Assembly: GCA_029747015.1 (NCBI GenBank)
Contig: JAKOGI010000360.1
Span: 230,001 to 294,000, forward strand
Direction: 5' to 3'
Source of the DNA: Carnegiea gigantea
Lineage: Eukaryota; Streptophyta; Magnoliopsida; Caryophyllales; Cactaceae
DNA: 64,000 nt
Of this stretch, positions 25,046 through 37,497 are shown piece by piece (position 1 is the first letter of the stretch; each line of letters begins with the position of its first letter). A program made the position numbers and the translations under genes. The notes beneath the pieces were generated by a model, which had not been told where the DNA came from, did not search any database, and saw only the letters and a list, made by a program, of their open reading frames with translations.

Positions 25046-25340
25046 ATTCACCTCCCTTTTAGCCTACACCCTCAATTCCCAAACAGTCTGCCCCTAAACC
25101 TACTGTGTCTAAATCCTCTTAGCCTACACCCTTAATTCCCAAACAAGTTGCATCTCTTAAAGAAAGCAATTTCAAAGTGAATGTTAGACTTCTAAGGCCT
25201 GAAAAATTCTCCTGCTACACCTGCAACCTAGCGTTTTCAGTCTTCTAAGCCTAAGATGAATGTCAAAAGAACAATTTCAGGGAATGCACTTACTAGAACA
25301 TCATCGTCACAACGTTAGGTTCTTCAAAGATATAGTAGAA
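25046..25340 (+). mobile_element. Right fragment of the degraded retroelement
   Basis: Follows the gypsy target site. It contains a 58-bp tandem repeat (AGCCTACACCCTCAATTCCC at about 25062 and AGCCTACACCCTTAATTCCC at about 25120) and Pro/Ser/Lys-rich coding remnants with many stops. Composition matches the fragment at 13834-13999, so I read it as the continuation of that interrupted element. Confidence 0.4.
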
Positions 25341-28300
25341 TGAGAATTATTTTGTTGCCTAAGAGGACATTTTTTGTCCTAGATAAGTAAATCCAATTAT
25401 AAGTAGTTGGGTTTTTGTGATCCTTTTGAAATGTAGATAAATCAAAACATTTACAAGCTTCCTTAGGTCTCTTTGTACATCAGCATACATGTTAGGTAAC
25501 AACTTTATGATGTGTACATGAATGTACATGTGAAACTTGCTCTTGGAACTGATGTTATGCAAGATGTATCGAGGTCAATTTGTAAAGCATGGTTCAAATC
25601 CATGAACATTGTATTGATAGATAGCTGCATTATTTTTGCAATTTTATTCAGTGACTTACTAGTTTCTTGCTTCCATTCATTCTTGATTGTAACAAAAAGC
25701 CTTTTATTAGCAAGTAATTATTGAAAGTCAATGAAGACAATCACATATATGTATGAACCATATATTATTAAATAGTTGAGCACATACGCTCAAATTCCAT
25801 GACAGTATCTATAATCGCTATTTTACATTGAGTACAACAAATATAGCCCCTTTAAGAGCCTCCTAATTGAGCAGAATGCATACATTGATCATCATCAACA
25901 TCAACCCCCATTGGCACCACAAAACATATGTATAAATACACCTACCTTAAATCCACCCAAACACGTATAACTACCACTACTTCCCTCCTCTAACTACAAA
26001 GCATATACCAATTACAACAACAAACAACAATATACTCCACACCATCTTCCTTTCTCTCAGTTGGTACTGATAAAGCTCCATCTTCAGTCTTGAATTCTCC
26101 ATCTTTAACCTTGAATTCTCCATCTTTAAGCTTGAATTCTTTCCTTCACACCCTCCATAGCCTCTTTGTCATAAGGTCTTTCTTTTTTTATTCTTTGCAG
26201 TTGCTAATTCACTTCAAGCAATGTCTTATTTGGCCATCAAAGAGGCCACCATTGACCTTATCTTGACACAAAGGGAGTAGTCGATCCATTCAAAGTAACC
26301 ACATCTACTAGGTGAGTCAAAACTTCTACACCTAGCAAACCTCCTAAGGGAGTTCTTAATCATTATGCTAATGATAATCATACATCTCTACGCACATCCA
26401 CAAAACTTCTCGCAATATGAGAAATAAGGGTAACTTTTACAAGACTAATTGGAGGTTGTACCAATCGAACCAGACAACTTTAAGTTCTTTTTTCTCGATT
26501 TGCAATGCTCAGTCCAATTCCTGCCCCTATTTTGAATCTACCTTTGAGGTTGATAGACCTTTTTTCAATTCTAAGGTTTGGGCTCAAACCCTACAATAGT
26601 GAATAATAGTGAAGAAAGAGGGAAATAAAAGCAGAATGAGGAAAAACTCTTTTTCATTTCAATTTCACAATTATATTTTTTTTGGCAATTAAATTTAAAA
26701 GAAAAACCCCTAAAAAAATGCTGTAATTGGTGGATTAGGGGACAAATGGCAATGTTGACTACAATAATCAAGATGGGTAACACGCACAGCTAAGAAGTTA
26801 TTTATGTGGCAATATTGACCAAAATAAATAGTTTGGTGGCAATTTTGCCTAAAAACTCCAAATGTTGGAGTAGTGTGAAATTTGAAACAATCACAAGTTA
26901 CTAAGTTGTTTAGTTGCTTTAATATACTCATTTGGATATGATATTTTATTCAACCTTAACTATTTTATGTGAATGACCTTTACCTATGCATATTCATAAA
27001 CGTTACGTAAAAGATGCCAATATTTCTTATCATTAGACAAAACCCAGGGTTCTCCAGAAAATCCAAAGACGGTTAAAAAAATTGCATCAAAGGACCTCAT
27101 GATTTCAAATTACTTTGAAATAATTTTTTCTTGAGAAAAACCTTCATGATAGACCTCATGGCTAATGTAGGCTTACAAATTACTTGAACTTTATAAATTG
27201 TCATTCTTATCCCACAAAAGATATTTATTGACCATGCAAGCCAATTACCCTTTATGAGTTAGCATTACACTTATGATGAACTACAATGCCTTGTACACAT
27301 ATTACACCTAATGAATCCAGCATATGGAGCAAAAACAACACACATATCTAAGGTTGCCAAATCAATCCAACATCTGAGTGAAAGCAAATATTTACTGCCC
27401 TTTTACAATTACATCAACCATGTTTATTCATGATAAATTGTCATAATTTCTAGAGCAGTTATCAACACGATTTGCATAAGTTATTTAGAAGTTTAATTAC
27501 ACATCTATACTATACGTATCAATTGTTTCTACATTTATTTGTTCAGGATTTTCATTGTAAGCAATGCTTGATATTTTTTTTAAAAATGAAATCACTATAT
27601 GTTTCATAAAAATTACACAAAAGCCTTTCTTGATCTCTTTCATTTTTTCTTATTTTCCAAGGTAATTTCATTATCCAGTCATCAATCTACTTTTATGTCT
27701 TATTTGCAAATTATATTATAACCTCGAGACTACTTTGCAAGGTAATGCTAAAAACACAAGCTTTCTTTCTTTTTTGTAAATACCTAAACACTTCTATTTT
27801 TACTGGAATACATGATCTCCGTTCTTCCCCTGGCCAAGAAAAAGCTCCATCGCTAGTCTTGGGACTATCATATAAATGCTATTGTCTTATCTCATCGACC
27901 CTCGGTCTTAGTTTTAAATATCACGAATCCAACTAAAAGATAAAGCTTTGAAACATCTTGAATGAGCCTTAAATTTGAATCCAGTAGATGAAAAATAATC
28001 TGTAATAAAATGACTCTGCCTCTTACAATAAATAACTCGACTCCTACTAAATTGGAGATCAAATATCAAAATAGTAAAATGATATAAATTTTGTTGTAAA
28101 ATGCTTCTTGTATTGGTTTAAAAATTATATTAAGTATTAAATAGAGATAAGATGGTATAATTGAATAGTGGACGGGTACTACCACTTGTAAATTGTCTAA
28201 AATTAACTTATAAGCCGTAATTTTGATAATTATAAAATGATGATATTATATGTCTTTGCGGCTGAGGTTGATCTGATCAACATTTGTACTCGTCATCATA

Positions 28301-28962
28301 GCCAACGACAAGTAAAAGTTCACAATTATTAACTAATCATAACAGGTGAAAACTTGGACATTTTAGACCATATAATTTACTAATTCAGGCTAAAATAAGA
28401 TATTTAAGACGGTTCTTACACGATCAACATAGGTGTAAGTCAATAGTGTACACCCACCGCATCCGAGCCCAAAAATGCCAACCAGAAACGCATGGCCCAA
28501 TTGAAAGCCACACACAAGGCAGATTGGATAAGTATATCCTCAGTGCAAATCTCTACGTCCTAGACAATGTAGAGCATTGGTTAACAGCTAGGCTTTAGTT
28601 CTCAAGATTTTAGATTTGAACCAAGCTAATGGTAAGTTGTTTTATTTTTAAATTATTTTTTTACCTTCCCATCCTTTTTCTTTTCTTTTCTTTTGCAAAC
28701 ATTTCCTGAGTTTTCCTTTCAAAAAAACATAGTCAAAATTGGGTTTTAATCAAATTTTATCCATAAAAAACTGTTCATTAAACAGAACACGTTGTGGAAA
28801 TTCTTTTTTAACATGTTCTTATTTTCTGGAAAATATTCTTTTAAAAATGCTACAAATTAAAAATTACTCATCAAATAATATTAGACATATGTTCCAAATA
28901 GTAAGAATTAAAAATCCCGAAAAGATATGCTAAATAATATTGTAAATAAAAAAAGTTCTATT
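25341..28962. other. Intergenic DNA, no supported gene
   Basis: AT-rich DNA without recognisable coding content on either strand. Contains the small 21-bp repeat at 26090. The short frames here have no family resemblance or splice context. Confidence 0.5.
26090..26140. repeat. 21-bp tandem repeat, 2.4 copies
   Basis: TTGAATTCTCCATCTTTAA recurs at 26090 and 26111 and begins again at 26132. Confidence 0.85.
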
Positions 28963-29770
28963 GTTCACAAAAAAGTAAGTTGTTGTACTCAAAACATTAT
29001 TTTGTTGTTCACAAAATAGAAACCTATTGGATATTTTTGAAACAATATTAAGATTTAAAAATTAAGGGGTTAAAAATTTTAAAAATAAACAATATTATTA
29101 ATTATAAATATCTTATTGTTAAGAAAAAAGTTAACCTATTCTTCATAAAAACTAAACCTATTTTTTCACAAAATATTGTTCAAAAAATAGAAATGTTTCA
29201 AGTAAGCACAATTCACTGAACGATAATCTATTGCTCACCAAGCCAAAAGCTAGTTTATTTTTCACAAAAGGTAGTTCTTTTGTTCACAAAGAATAATCGA
29301 TTGTTTATTAAAAATATGAACTTTTATCACCAAGCAGTGTTCTGTTGTTCACCAAAATAGAACTTTCTAGTTCACAAAAAATTTAAACCATAAAAACTTA
29401 TTTACTAAACAATGATATGTTGTTTACAAAAACTTTACCTATTATTCAGAAGAAGTTAACATATTATTTACAAAAAAATAACATATTGTTCACAAAAGTA
29501 TAATTGTTTGAAATTATCTAAACCATTTTGTTAGCATCACTGTATGTATATTAAAAAACTACTATTAATGTGAAAACTACATTTTATACAAAAGCCATTA
29601 ATGTAAAAAAAATACCTAGAGATTGAAAACTAAGAATTTTTAAATTGTTAAAAAATAAGCTAAATCATATTACCGATAAAAATAATATTTAATTGTTCAT
29701 AAAAGGGTAATCTATTGTTCACAAAAAATTAACATATTGTTCACAAAATAAAGCCTATTGTTTATAATAT
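28963..29770 (+). repeat. Degenerate ~22-bp array with core TTGTTCACAAAA
   Basis: The core GTTCAC, or a one- to two-base variant, recurs at 28963, 28985, 29007; 29260, 29282, 29303, 29325, 29347, 29370; 29400, 29422, 29444, 29466, 29488; and 29695, 29717, 29739, 29760. Almost all steps are 21-23 bp. Between cores the sequence is AT-rich and poorly conserved. Two copies read GCTCAC or ATCACC, like the arrays in the introns of the transposase gene at 61-63 kb. No exon-like coding sequence flanks this array. Confidence 0.75.
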
Positions 29771-30409
29771 TACCAAAAAAGTGCCAAAAAAGTCCTTAAA
29801 AACCATGAAAAAAATATTGAAGTATAATCAACTGAAGGGTACCCTAATATTTAATGACAATAATATAAGACACTTGCACTGATAAAAATAAAATATATTA
29901 AAAAACTATGTAAAATATTGCCAAACAGGAATAGAAATGTAAAGAATAAAAAGTAAAGGAAAGGATAGGTTGATTGCTAATGGGTATCAAACACAGGACT
30001 AAAATCATCTTCGCTATTTCTACCACTCACAGATGTTCGTTTATAATAAAAGCAAGTGCCAAAAACCTAGTTTAAATTTTCAGAACGTGCTCACAAACAT
30101 GCATGTGTCTCAGCAGGTAAACGAGATGTGTGTGGAATATGAATGGATCTACAATAATACGCTATTTCTGATTTGACCTTATAATTTACGCACTTAAGAC
30201 TTGTTATGTGCCAAAATATATATACCTATCAAGATATTTGTTTACCCAAAATCTAAAAAACATTTTGTAATGAAAAAAACAGCAATGGTTCATTCTATTC
30301 TCATCATTTTTCTTGATAAAAGCTATGGTTTTTTTTTTTTTTTTTTGGGTTGGTAGATATAGTTTACTTTCTTGGGTAGCCGCGAAGCATTGCTAATTTA
30401 TAAAATAAG

Positions 30410-30725
30410 GCCCCATTGTTTTCGTTGGTAAATCCAATTTACCAACCTCAATCAACGTCAACATACTCTAACTTACTTCTGCCTACTTTACGAACTTTAA
30501 TATAAAATACCCACTTCTATCAACTTCAGTCTATTTCAACTAACTTCAACCCACTTTCCACTATTTTAACCAATTTCTACCCATTATACAAAAAAATTCA
30601 ATCCACTTTAACCTACTTCAAGAAAAAAAAATACTCATTTTAACCAATTTCAATTTGTTTTAACCAATTTTAATTAATTTTACTTTTTTGCCGGTCCATA
30701 TTTCCCAACCAAAAAAAATAAGGGG
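30410..30725. mobile_element. Candidate small inverted-repeat element (MITE-like)
   Basis: The left side reads GGCCCCATTGTTTTCGTTGG and the right side, reverse-complemented, CCCCTTATTTTTTTTGGTTG; both continue into GAAA or TAAA. The interior consists of degenerate repeats of a CAACTTCAACCCACTT-type phrase. No clear target duplication is visible. Confidence 0.35.
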
Positions 30726-31810
30726 AAAATTACCAAAAAGTGTTATGTTAGTTTTCAAATTATTTAATGATTTCTTTCACTCTTTTTGTGAGCCCATCCC
30801 ACATGTGCGAAGTGACTATAAGCATGTGGTGACTGACATGCCCTTCCTTAGAGCATCTGCAATCAGAGTGTCATTTTTTAAAACTCAAACTTGCCACATC
30901 AGCAAAAATTTTATATTTTTGAAACTTGTATGTCATTACTTCTCCAACTCATGGAACTCCAATTTTAATAACCCAATAAAAAAATTTATCATGAACCCAT
31001 CTTATAACACACAATTCATTTTTTTAATTATATAAAAATTATATATTAACTCAAAAAAAACAAAATAAATAATAAAAAAATCTAAAAGTTCCACGCGTGG
31101 AGGAATGCCCACAGGTTTCTCCACACGTGGGTGCTTTTTGCTGAGCAAATGAAATGATGACACTTGGCTATGGAGGGGCCCGCATGACAATTTTTTCCTT
31201 ACGCTGCGGATGCTCTTAAAACTCTCAGTGCGTCACCTTTTCCAAGGCCTCCTTTATGTGCTTTGCTTCCCATCTTTAAATCTATTTTACTATTTTTGTT
31301 CAATTTTATGTTAGGTACTGATTTATTTTATTTATTATTTTGTTTAAAAATTTTTAAAACTTTGCATAACTTAATTAAATTTAGGTCCGAAAATTTTTCA
31401 TTATTCATATGTGTGTATATAAATATCCATATTACGTAATTATTTATACCAAAATGTTTAAATAAGCTTATGTTTATTCATACCTATCAATTTGAATAAG
31501 CCTTTTGACAATACCGTAATTTCATGCAACTCATGCATTTGATTGGCCCTATAACCATACGATTACAATAGAATTAAAATAATGAAATATGAATTAATTT
31601 ACATGGATGTTATAATTATGAACTCGACATTGGGCATATTTTTCTTTTCCTATTTTCTTTTATGTCATTTTCCCCTTATTTTTCAATCAATATGATTTTT
31701 ATCATGCGATTATTAAACAAGAAAATAAGTTACTTTATTAGTTCATTGGTATATTGCAATCATGTTATTATTTTATAACTATTTTAATTTCTTATATAAT
31801 GTACTAACTT
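30726..31810. other. AT-rich intergenic DNA
   Basis: No supported gene. Around 31090-31130 two short inverted phrases (CCACGCGTGG and CCACACGTGG) contain ACGTG cores like plant G-boxes, but no gene start is close by. Confidence 0.4.
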
Positions 31811-31821
31811 AATATAAGCAT

Positions 31822-32118
<297 letters not shown>

Positions 32119-33820
32119 AAATATTTTTAATTAACAAATTTTGCACAACTCAATATTTTGGTTTAACTATAACCACACCAATATGAAATTAAGTTATTAA
32201 AGCATATGTTAATTGTTTTCACATTTGTATAATATTCTAAGGGTGTTAGTTGTTAATTATTATTTTTTTTTGGGCACCAGTTAGTGTTTTTGTACCCTTT
32301 TCAACTTTACTTTTGAGTCTAATATTTTGATGAGATTGTATGAATTCTGACGAAAGAAAAATCGAGTTTACTTGAAAGAAATATGAGAGGAATCCAAGAC
32401 CAAATATATCTAAGGTTTAGTCACATATGGCCGAGTTAACTCAGGTTGTCATAGTCTGTCAACTCGGGCTAGCGTATACGGTCAACCCGGGTTGGTGTAT
32501 ATGGTTTGAAAACTTAATACACTCAGTGACACCCCCTACACTTGCACACCTATCTAGTTAATAATTAATATTGCTTTTTCGATATTACTTATAGAGTTTA
32601 CACTTAAACCTTAGTTGTTGATACTAATCTTACATTTCAATCATAAACCACAAACACTAAATGTTAAACGGTGAACCTTATGATTTTGTATCGTAGTTAT
32701 TTCTATGATAAACTCTCTCTCAAAACTATGAAGTATCTAATTTTTCATATTTCTTTTATTTACTCCATGTCTCTTTATTTAGTACCGCTTGTTTTCGTTT
32801 CTCTTTCTAAAGAAATCCTTAAAAAATGGCGAAAATAATTTATTCATCATGTGATGAAGCTATTCAAAGCAATAACAATGACGTTTCTTCCGTAAAACAA
32901 ACAAATAGATCATCAAATTAATAAAGTTAGAAGATTAATTAAAATTAAAAAAAATGATCATCTTCAAGGAAGGAACTAGAATGAAATTTTAATTGAAAAT
33001 TTTAAATTTATGTTTAAAATTGGACAACAAAATGTCAAAATTTATTTGTTTATTTCAATAAAAGAATAGTAGAGGTAAGGTTTTGTATATTTACTCAAAA
33101 GTTAAAAAAATATACGAGCTAAATTTTTTATTAAGTACAATGAAAAAAAAGAGTTTTCTCTTTAAAAATATTTGCAAGAATAAAGAATTATAAATAAGAG
33201 GAGAAATTGTATACCTTATACATTTAAGGCTTCTTTAATTTGAATTTCTTATAAGATCATTAACTTAGTATGTAATATTAGTTGTTTTGTAAAGCATAAT
33301 TGACTTTAAATAAAAAAAGTGTTATTATTAACAATATCATTTACAGTTAATTCTTTTTTAATAAACCTAGTGTTAATTATTAACTAATTACTTTTGTAAA
33401 TATAGATTTTAATTAAACAATTCATCATATTAATATTTCAAAATTACATTATTTTATTAAAATTTGATTAATTTTAAAATCAGTTTTAATTGACTTTTAA
33501 ATTCTTAATATTTTTTGGGAAGTGGTTTGCATCTATGGCTAGTTATATGAAAAAAGAGAGAGAGAAGAGAACGACATAATACAAGTAAGTCAAGAGAAAA
33601 TCCATCCATTACTGCAGGAGCAGTTAATTGCAAGGGTAATGAAGTAAATTATCAAATGATAAACAACAGACAACACAAAGAGGACCCCTGCGGCCTGTTC
33701 TTAAAAGAACAACTCAGTGTAAATGGGCGCACTTTTGAGGAGTATCAAAATTAGAGGAAGAAAATTTTTCCAAAAACAAGCCCTAAAAACGCAGAAAAAG
33801 GGGAAAAAAATAATTACAAA
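32119..33820. other. AT-rich intergenic DNA
   Basis: No supported gene. Contains three degenerate copies of a roughly 24-bp phrase at 32428-32505 (AGTTAACTCAGG, TCAACTCGGG, TCAACCCGGG). Confidence 0.45.
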
Positions 33821-33829
33821 AATCAGTGT

Positions 33830-33945
33830 CTAACTGCGTCTCACTGCAACTCTTATCAATCGCTCGACGAGTTCTCCCTGGACAACGAGCTTCATCGATT
33901 CCTCTGTGAGCGACCTTCTGCCATTGAAGTTGTGAGTCTCTCTCT
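33830..33945 (+). promoter_or_regulatory. Probable 5' leader exon with following CT-rich splice region
   Basis: GC content rises sharply after AT-rich DNA; the stretch ends TTGAAGTTGTGAGTCTCTCTC, which offers a GTGAGT donor and a CT run typical of plant leader exons. It may be the non-coding first exon of the PPR gene, joined at TGCGGTCAG before 35024, or of the FAX2-like gene, whose ATG sits right after TTATAACAG at 39229. I cannot tell which from sequence alone. Confidence 0.4.
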
Positions 33946-35073
33946 CTCTCTCGCTGTGCCTCTCTGAATCAGAAGTATTACGAATAAATGCGATTTGATT
34001 CGGCGTTTTTGCGTTATGCCACCTATGTTCTTGTGATGTGTCCGTTAAACCCTAATCTATGATTTTACTAAACCCTTGGTGTTTATCCCATTTTTGGAGC
34101 TTTTATTTAGGTGATGGTTTGGACAATCGTTTGTGTAGTACTGTAATTGTTCATATTCTTGAATGTAACCTTTCAAATCATCTTGAGAGAGGATATGGTA
34201 ATTGGTATAAAGACTAGAGTGCCCGTTATATGAGGAAAATGCAGGGTGTTTTGTCCTATTTTATCCATTTGGGTAAGAAATTCAGTCTTGGCACTGATTG
34301 TTGTCATGTTGGTTTCTTGCGAACTACTGTTAGGGAAGTGTGAGCAACCATAGTAGAAGTGACTTTGGAGAGAAACATGTATATAAGCTCATTTTATGGA
34401 TATAAGCTCACTATAAAGATTTCATAGTTGATGTGATTATATTATGCGGGAGGCATGTACAGAATGAATCTCATTTGGGACTTCAAAATGAAGCTTAGCT
34501 TAGCTTGGTTGGGTTTCTATCTGGCTTCTCAAATAGGTAGTCTGATCCCCCCCTTCCGGTTGGAAAATGAGAACAGGTGTTTGTATTGGAGGAATGCTTG
34601 ATACAATTAATGGATTTCCCAAGTTAGTGGGATTGGCATGCCACTTGTGGAATTGGTTTTCAGTTAAGAGCTTCTGTACAATCTTAGGCTAGGCTCTGTT
34701 GTAAGGTGTAGAGAGGGAGGGAAGGAAAAGGACAAAGAACACAAGAGAATGATTGAAAAAGTAATTTGTTTTTGGATTTCAAGGTCCAGGTTAATATCTT
34801 TTATTTGTTCTTTTGTAGAAGTAGTAAACTACTTGTATTTTCCTATCTAAGGTACAAAGAGTTGTTTTCTTCCATATGGCTAAAATTGCTATTGTGTGAG
34901 TGCCTCCCCTCCCACAGGAAAAGATAAATACTTGCATTGAGTGAGGCCCTTATGAGGGGCATTGGATTGCTCGTTTGTGTTTTTTGATGTCATAATGTTC
35001 AACAGTTAATTTTTGCGGTCAGGCTCAAACAGAGGGACACAAAGGCAGAGTTTCAGAGAGATTATTAGAGAAG

Positions 35074-37497
35074 ATGTTGTCCTATCAAGTGCAAAACATT
35101 TGTCGCATCAGCCGATTTCTTTTTTTTACTTCCCATCGCCTTTGCCATGTTATCTCAGCCGAAGAATGCTCCCTCTTGCTCGAACATTGTGTTCAATCTA
35201 AGTCACTTAAGGATGGGAAAACAATCCATCGACAACTCCTTAAGAATAACTATAGTGTTATTAGCTCATATTTGCTGGACAAAGTCACATGTATGTACAT
35301 CTCATGTGGCCGACTTGATCTCGCCCGCCATGTGTTTGATGAAATTCCAAACCCAAATGTTGTTCTTTGGAATCTGATGATTAGGGCATATGCTTGGAAT
35401 GGACCCTTTGAATTTTCCATCAACTTATACACCCAGATGTGGGCATCTGGTATTTTTCCGACCAAATTTACGTTCCCTTTTGTTCTTAAGGCGTGTTCTA
35501 GTTTGAATTCAAAAGGACATGGAGAAGAGATTCATAATCATATCTTGCGACTTGGATTTGAATCGGATGTTTATATTTCCACAGCGTTAGTCGATTTGTA
35601 TGCCAAATGTGGTGCACTAGTTCAAGCGGAGAATGTGTTCCAGAGGATGTCCTATAGGGATATTGTAGCTTGGAATGCAATGATTGCTGGTTTTTCACTT
35701 CATGGGCTTTATTATGATGTCATGAGATTGATAATTGGAATGCAGGAGATAGATATAAGTCCCAACTCTTCAACAATTGTGACAATTTTACCAGTAGTAG
35801 CTCAAGCTGGTGCTTTGAGTGTTGGGAAAGCAATCCATGGTTACTCCATAAGGAAGGGTTTTAGTCATGAGGTCATGGTGGGGACTGGGCTTTTGGATAT
35901 GTATGGGAAATGTGGGTGCATATCCGCTGCGAGGGCAATCTTTGACAGGTTGGATTCCAGGAATGAAGTCACGTGGAGTGCCATGATTGGTTCATATGTC
36001 ATGACTGATCACATGAGGGAAGCTTTGACATTGTTTGATTATATGCTGCTACAGGATTGTGGCACTCCATCGTTGGTTAGTCTTATCTATGCTCTTCAAG
36101 GTTGCACAAAATTGATTGATCTGAGGAATGGAAAAAGGATCCATTGTCATATTCTTAAGTCCGGCAACCTTTCTGATTTAATGGCTTGCAATTCAACTCT
36201 TTCCATGTATGCGAAGAGTGGTGTATTAGATGATGCAGTTAGGTTCTTTCATGAAATGAATCCAAGAGATAGAGTTTCCTACAGTGCAGTGATTTCTGGA
36301 TGTGTGCAAAATGGTAAAAGTCTACTAGCCTTAGATTTCTTCCGCAATATGCAGTTTTCAGGGATAGATCCAGATGAGGCTACTATGCTTGCACTGCTAC
36401 CAGCTTGTTCGCATTTGGCTGCTCTAAATTATGGGATTTGTGCCCATGCATATTCCATAGTCCGCGGTTTTGTGGCTGATACATCAATTTGTAATGCCCT
36501 GATTGATATGTATGCAAAATGTGGAATGGTGAATATCGCTAGAGAAGTTTTTGATAAGATGGACAAGCGGGATATTGTCACATGGAATTCTATGATTGCA
36601 GGCTATGGCATTCATGGCCAGGGATTTGATTCACTTTCTTTGTTCCATGAATTAAGAGCTATAGGTATGAAGCCAGATGATATAACATTCATTGGTCTGC
36701 TAATTGCCTGTAGCCACTTAGGTCTTGTTGATGAAGGGAAATATTGGTTCAATGCTATGATTCAAGAGTTTCACATTGCCCCTCGGGTTGATCACTACAT
36801 TTGCATGGTTGACCTCTTGGGTCGAGCAGGGCTTCTGGAAGAGGCCAAAACTTTCATCGAGAAAATGCCATTCACGCCCAATGTTTATGTTTGGGGTGCC
36901 CTGCTTGCTGCATGTAAAATCCACAAGAATGTTGAGTTGGCAGAAGAAACATCAAAGAGGATTCAGAATATGGGTCCTGAGAGTTCTGGAAGCTTTGTTC
37001 TTTTGTCTAATTTATATAGTTGGTTGGGGAGGTGGGAGGATGCAGCTTACGTGAGAATCATGCAGAGAGATCAGGGCTTCAAGAAGAGCCCAGGCTGTAG
37101 CTGGATTGATATAAATGGAACTCTTCATGTGTTCACTGGCGGGGACCGTTTCCATCCACAATCAGGGCAAATATACCAGAAGTTAGCGGAATTGCTGGTG
37201 GGGATGAAGAAGCTCGGATATCAAGCAGTTCCAGCTTTTGTGTTTCAGGATGTTGAAGATGAAGAGAAGGAACACATTCTTCTTCATCATAGTGAGAAGT
37301 TAGCTATTGCATTCGCTATTATTAGTCTGAGCCCAGGGCGACCCATTTTTGTCACCAAGAATTTGCGGGTTTGTGGTGATTGTCATGATGCCATAAAATA
37401 CATAACCCTTGTCACTAAGAGGGAGATAATAGTAAGAGATACTGGCCGCTTTCACCATTTCAAAGATGGTGTCTGTAATTGTGGAGATTTTTGGTGA
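35074..37497 (+). CDS. DYW-class pentatricopeptide-repeat protein (organellar RNA editing type)
   Basis: Single exon, 807 residues, intact. PLS-type PPR repeats fill about residues 50-640, with recurrent phrases such as VVLWNLMIRAYA, IVAWNAMIAGF, EVTWSAMIGSY and DIVTWNSMIAGYG; each helical pair would read one RNA base. E-type motifs follow (SGSFVLLSNLYS, KKSPGCSWI). The C-terminal deaminase-like DYW domain has the zinc ligands HSE (739-741) and CGDC (767-770), and ends CNCGDFW, so the last tripeptide is DFW. Such proteins go to mitochondria or plastids and direct C-to-U editing at specific sites. The N-terminus is basic and Phe-rich, plausible as a targeting peptide. The repeat region strongly resembles Arabidopsis At3g16610 from memory; the RNA target is unknown. 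The first ATG of the frame was chosen. Confidence 0.95.
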   Translation: MLSYQVQNICRISRFLFFTSHRLCHVISAEECSLLLEHCVQSKSLKDGKTIHRQLLKNNYSVISSYLLDKVTCMYISCGRLDLARHVFDEIPNPNVVLWNLMIRAYAWNGPFEFSINLYTQMWASGIFPTKFTFPFVLKACSSLNSKGHGEEIHNHILRLGFESDVYISTALVDLYAKCGALVQAENVFQRMSYRDIVAWNAMIAGFSLHGLYYDVMRLIIGMQEIDISPNSSTIVTILPVVAQAGALSVGKAIHGYSIRKGFSHEVMVGTGLLDMYGKCGCISAARAIFDRLDSRNEVTWSAMIGSYVMTDHMREALTLFDYMLLQDCGTPSLVSLIYALQGCTKLIDLRNGKRIHCHILKSGNLSDLMACNSTLSMYAKSGVLDDAVRFFHEMNPRDRVSYSAVISGCVQNGKSLLALDFFRNMQFSGIDPDEATMLALLPACSHLAALNYGICAHAYSIVRGFVADTSICNALIDMYAKCGMVNIAREVFDKMDKRDIVTWNSMIAGYGIHGQGFDSLSLFHELRAIGMKPDDITFIGLLIACSHLGLVDEGKYWFNAMIQEFHIAPRVDHYICMVDLLGRAGLLEEAKTFIEKMPFTPNVYVWGALLAACKIHKNVELAEETSKRIQNMGPESSGSFVLLSNLYSWLGRWEDAAYVRIMQRDQGFKKSPGCSWIDINGTLHVFTGGDRFHPQSGQIYQKLAELLVGMKKLGYQAVPAFVFQDVEDEEKEHILLHHSEKLAIAFAIISLSPGRPIFVTKNLRVCGDCHDAIKYITLVTKREIIVRDTGRFHHFKDGVCNCGDFW

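Noticed and set aside
28963..29770. CRISPR-like array
   Set aside because: Units are about 22 bp with a short degenerate core and no alternating conserved repeat and unique spacer; the DNA is a plant nuclear genome.
34380..34425. Two AAGCTCA phrases as another phased array
   Set aside because: Only two copies, 19 bp apart; too few to claim periodicity.
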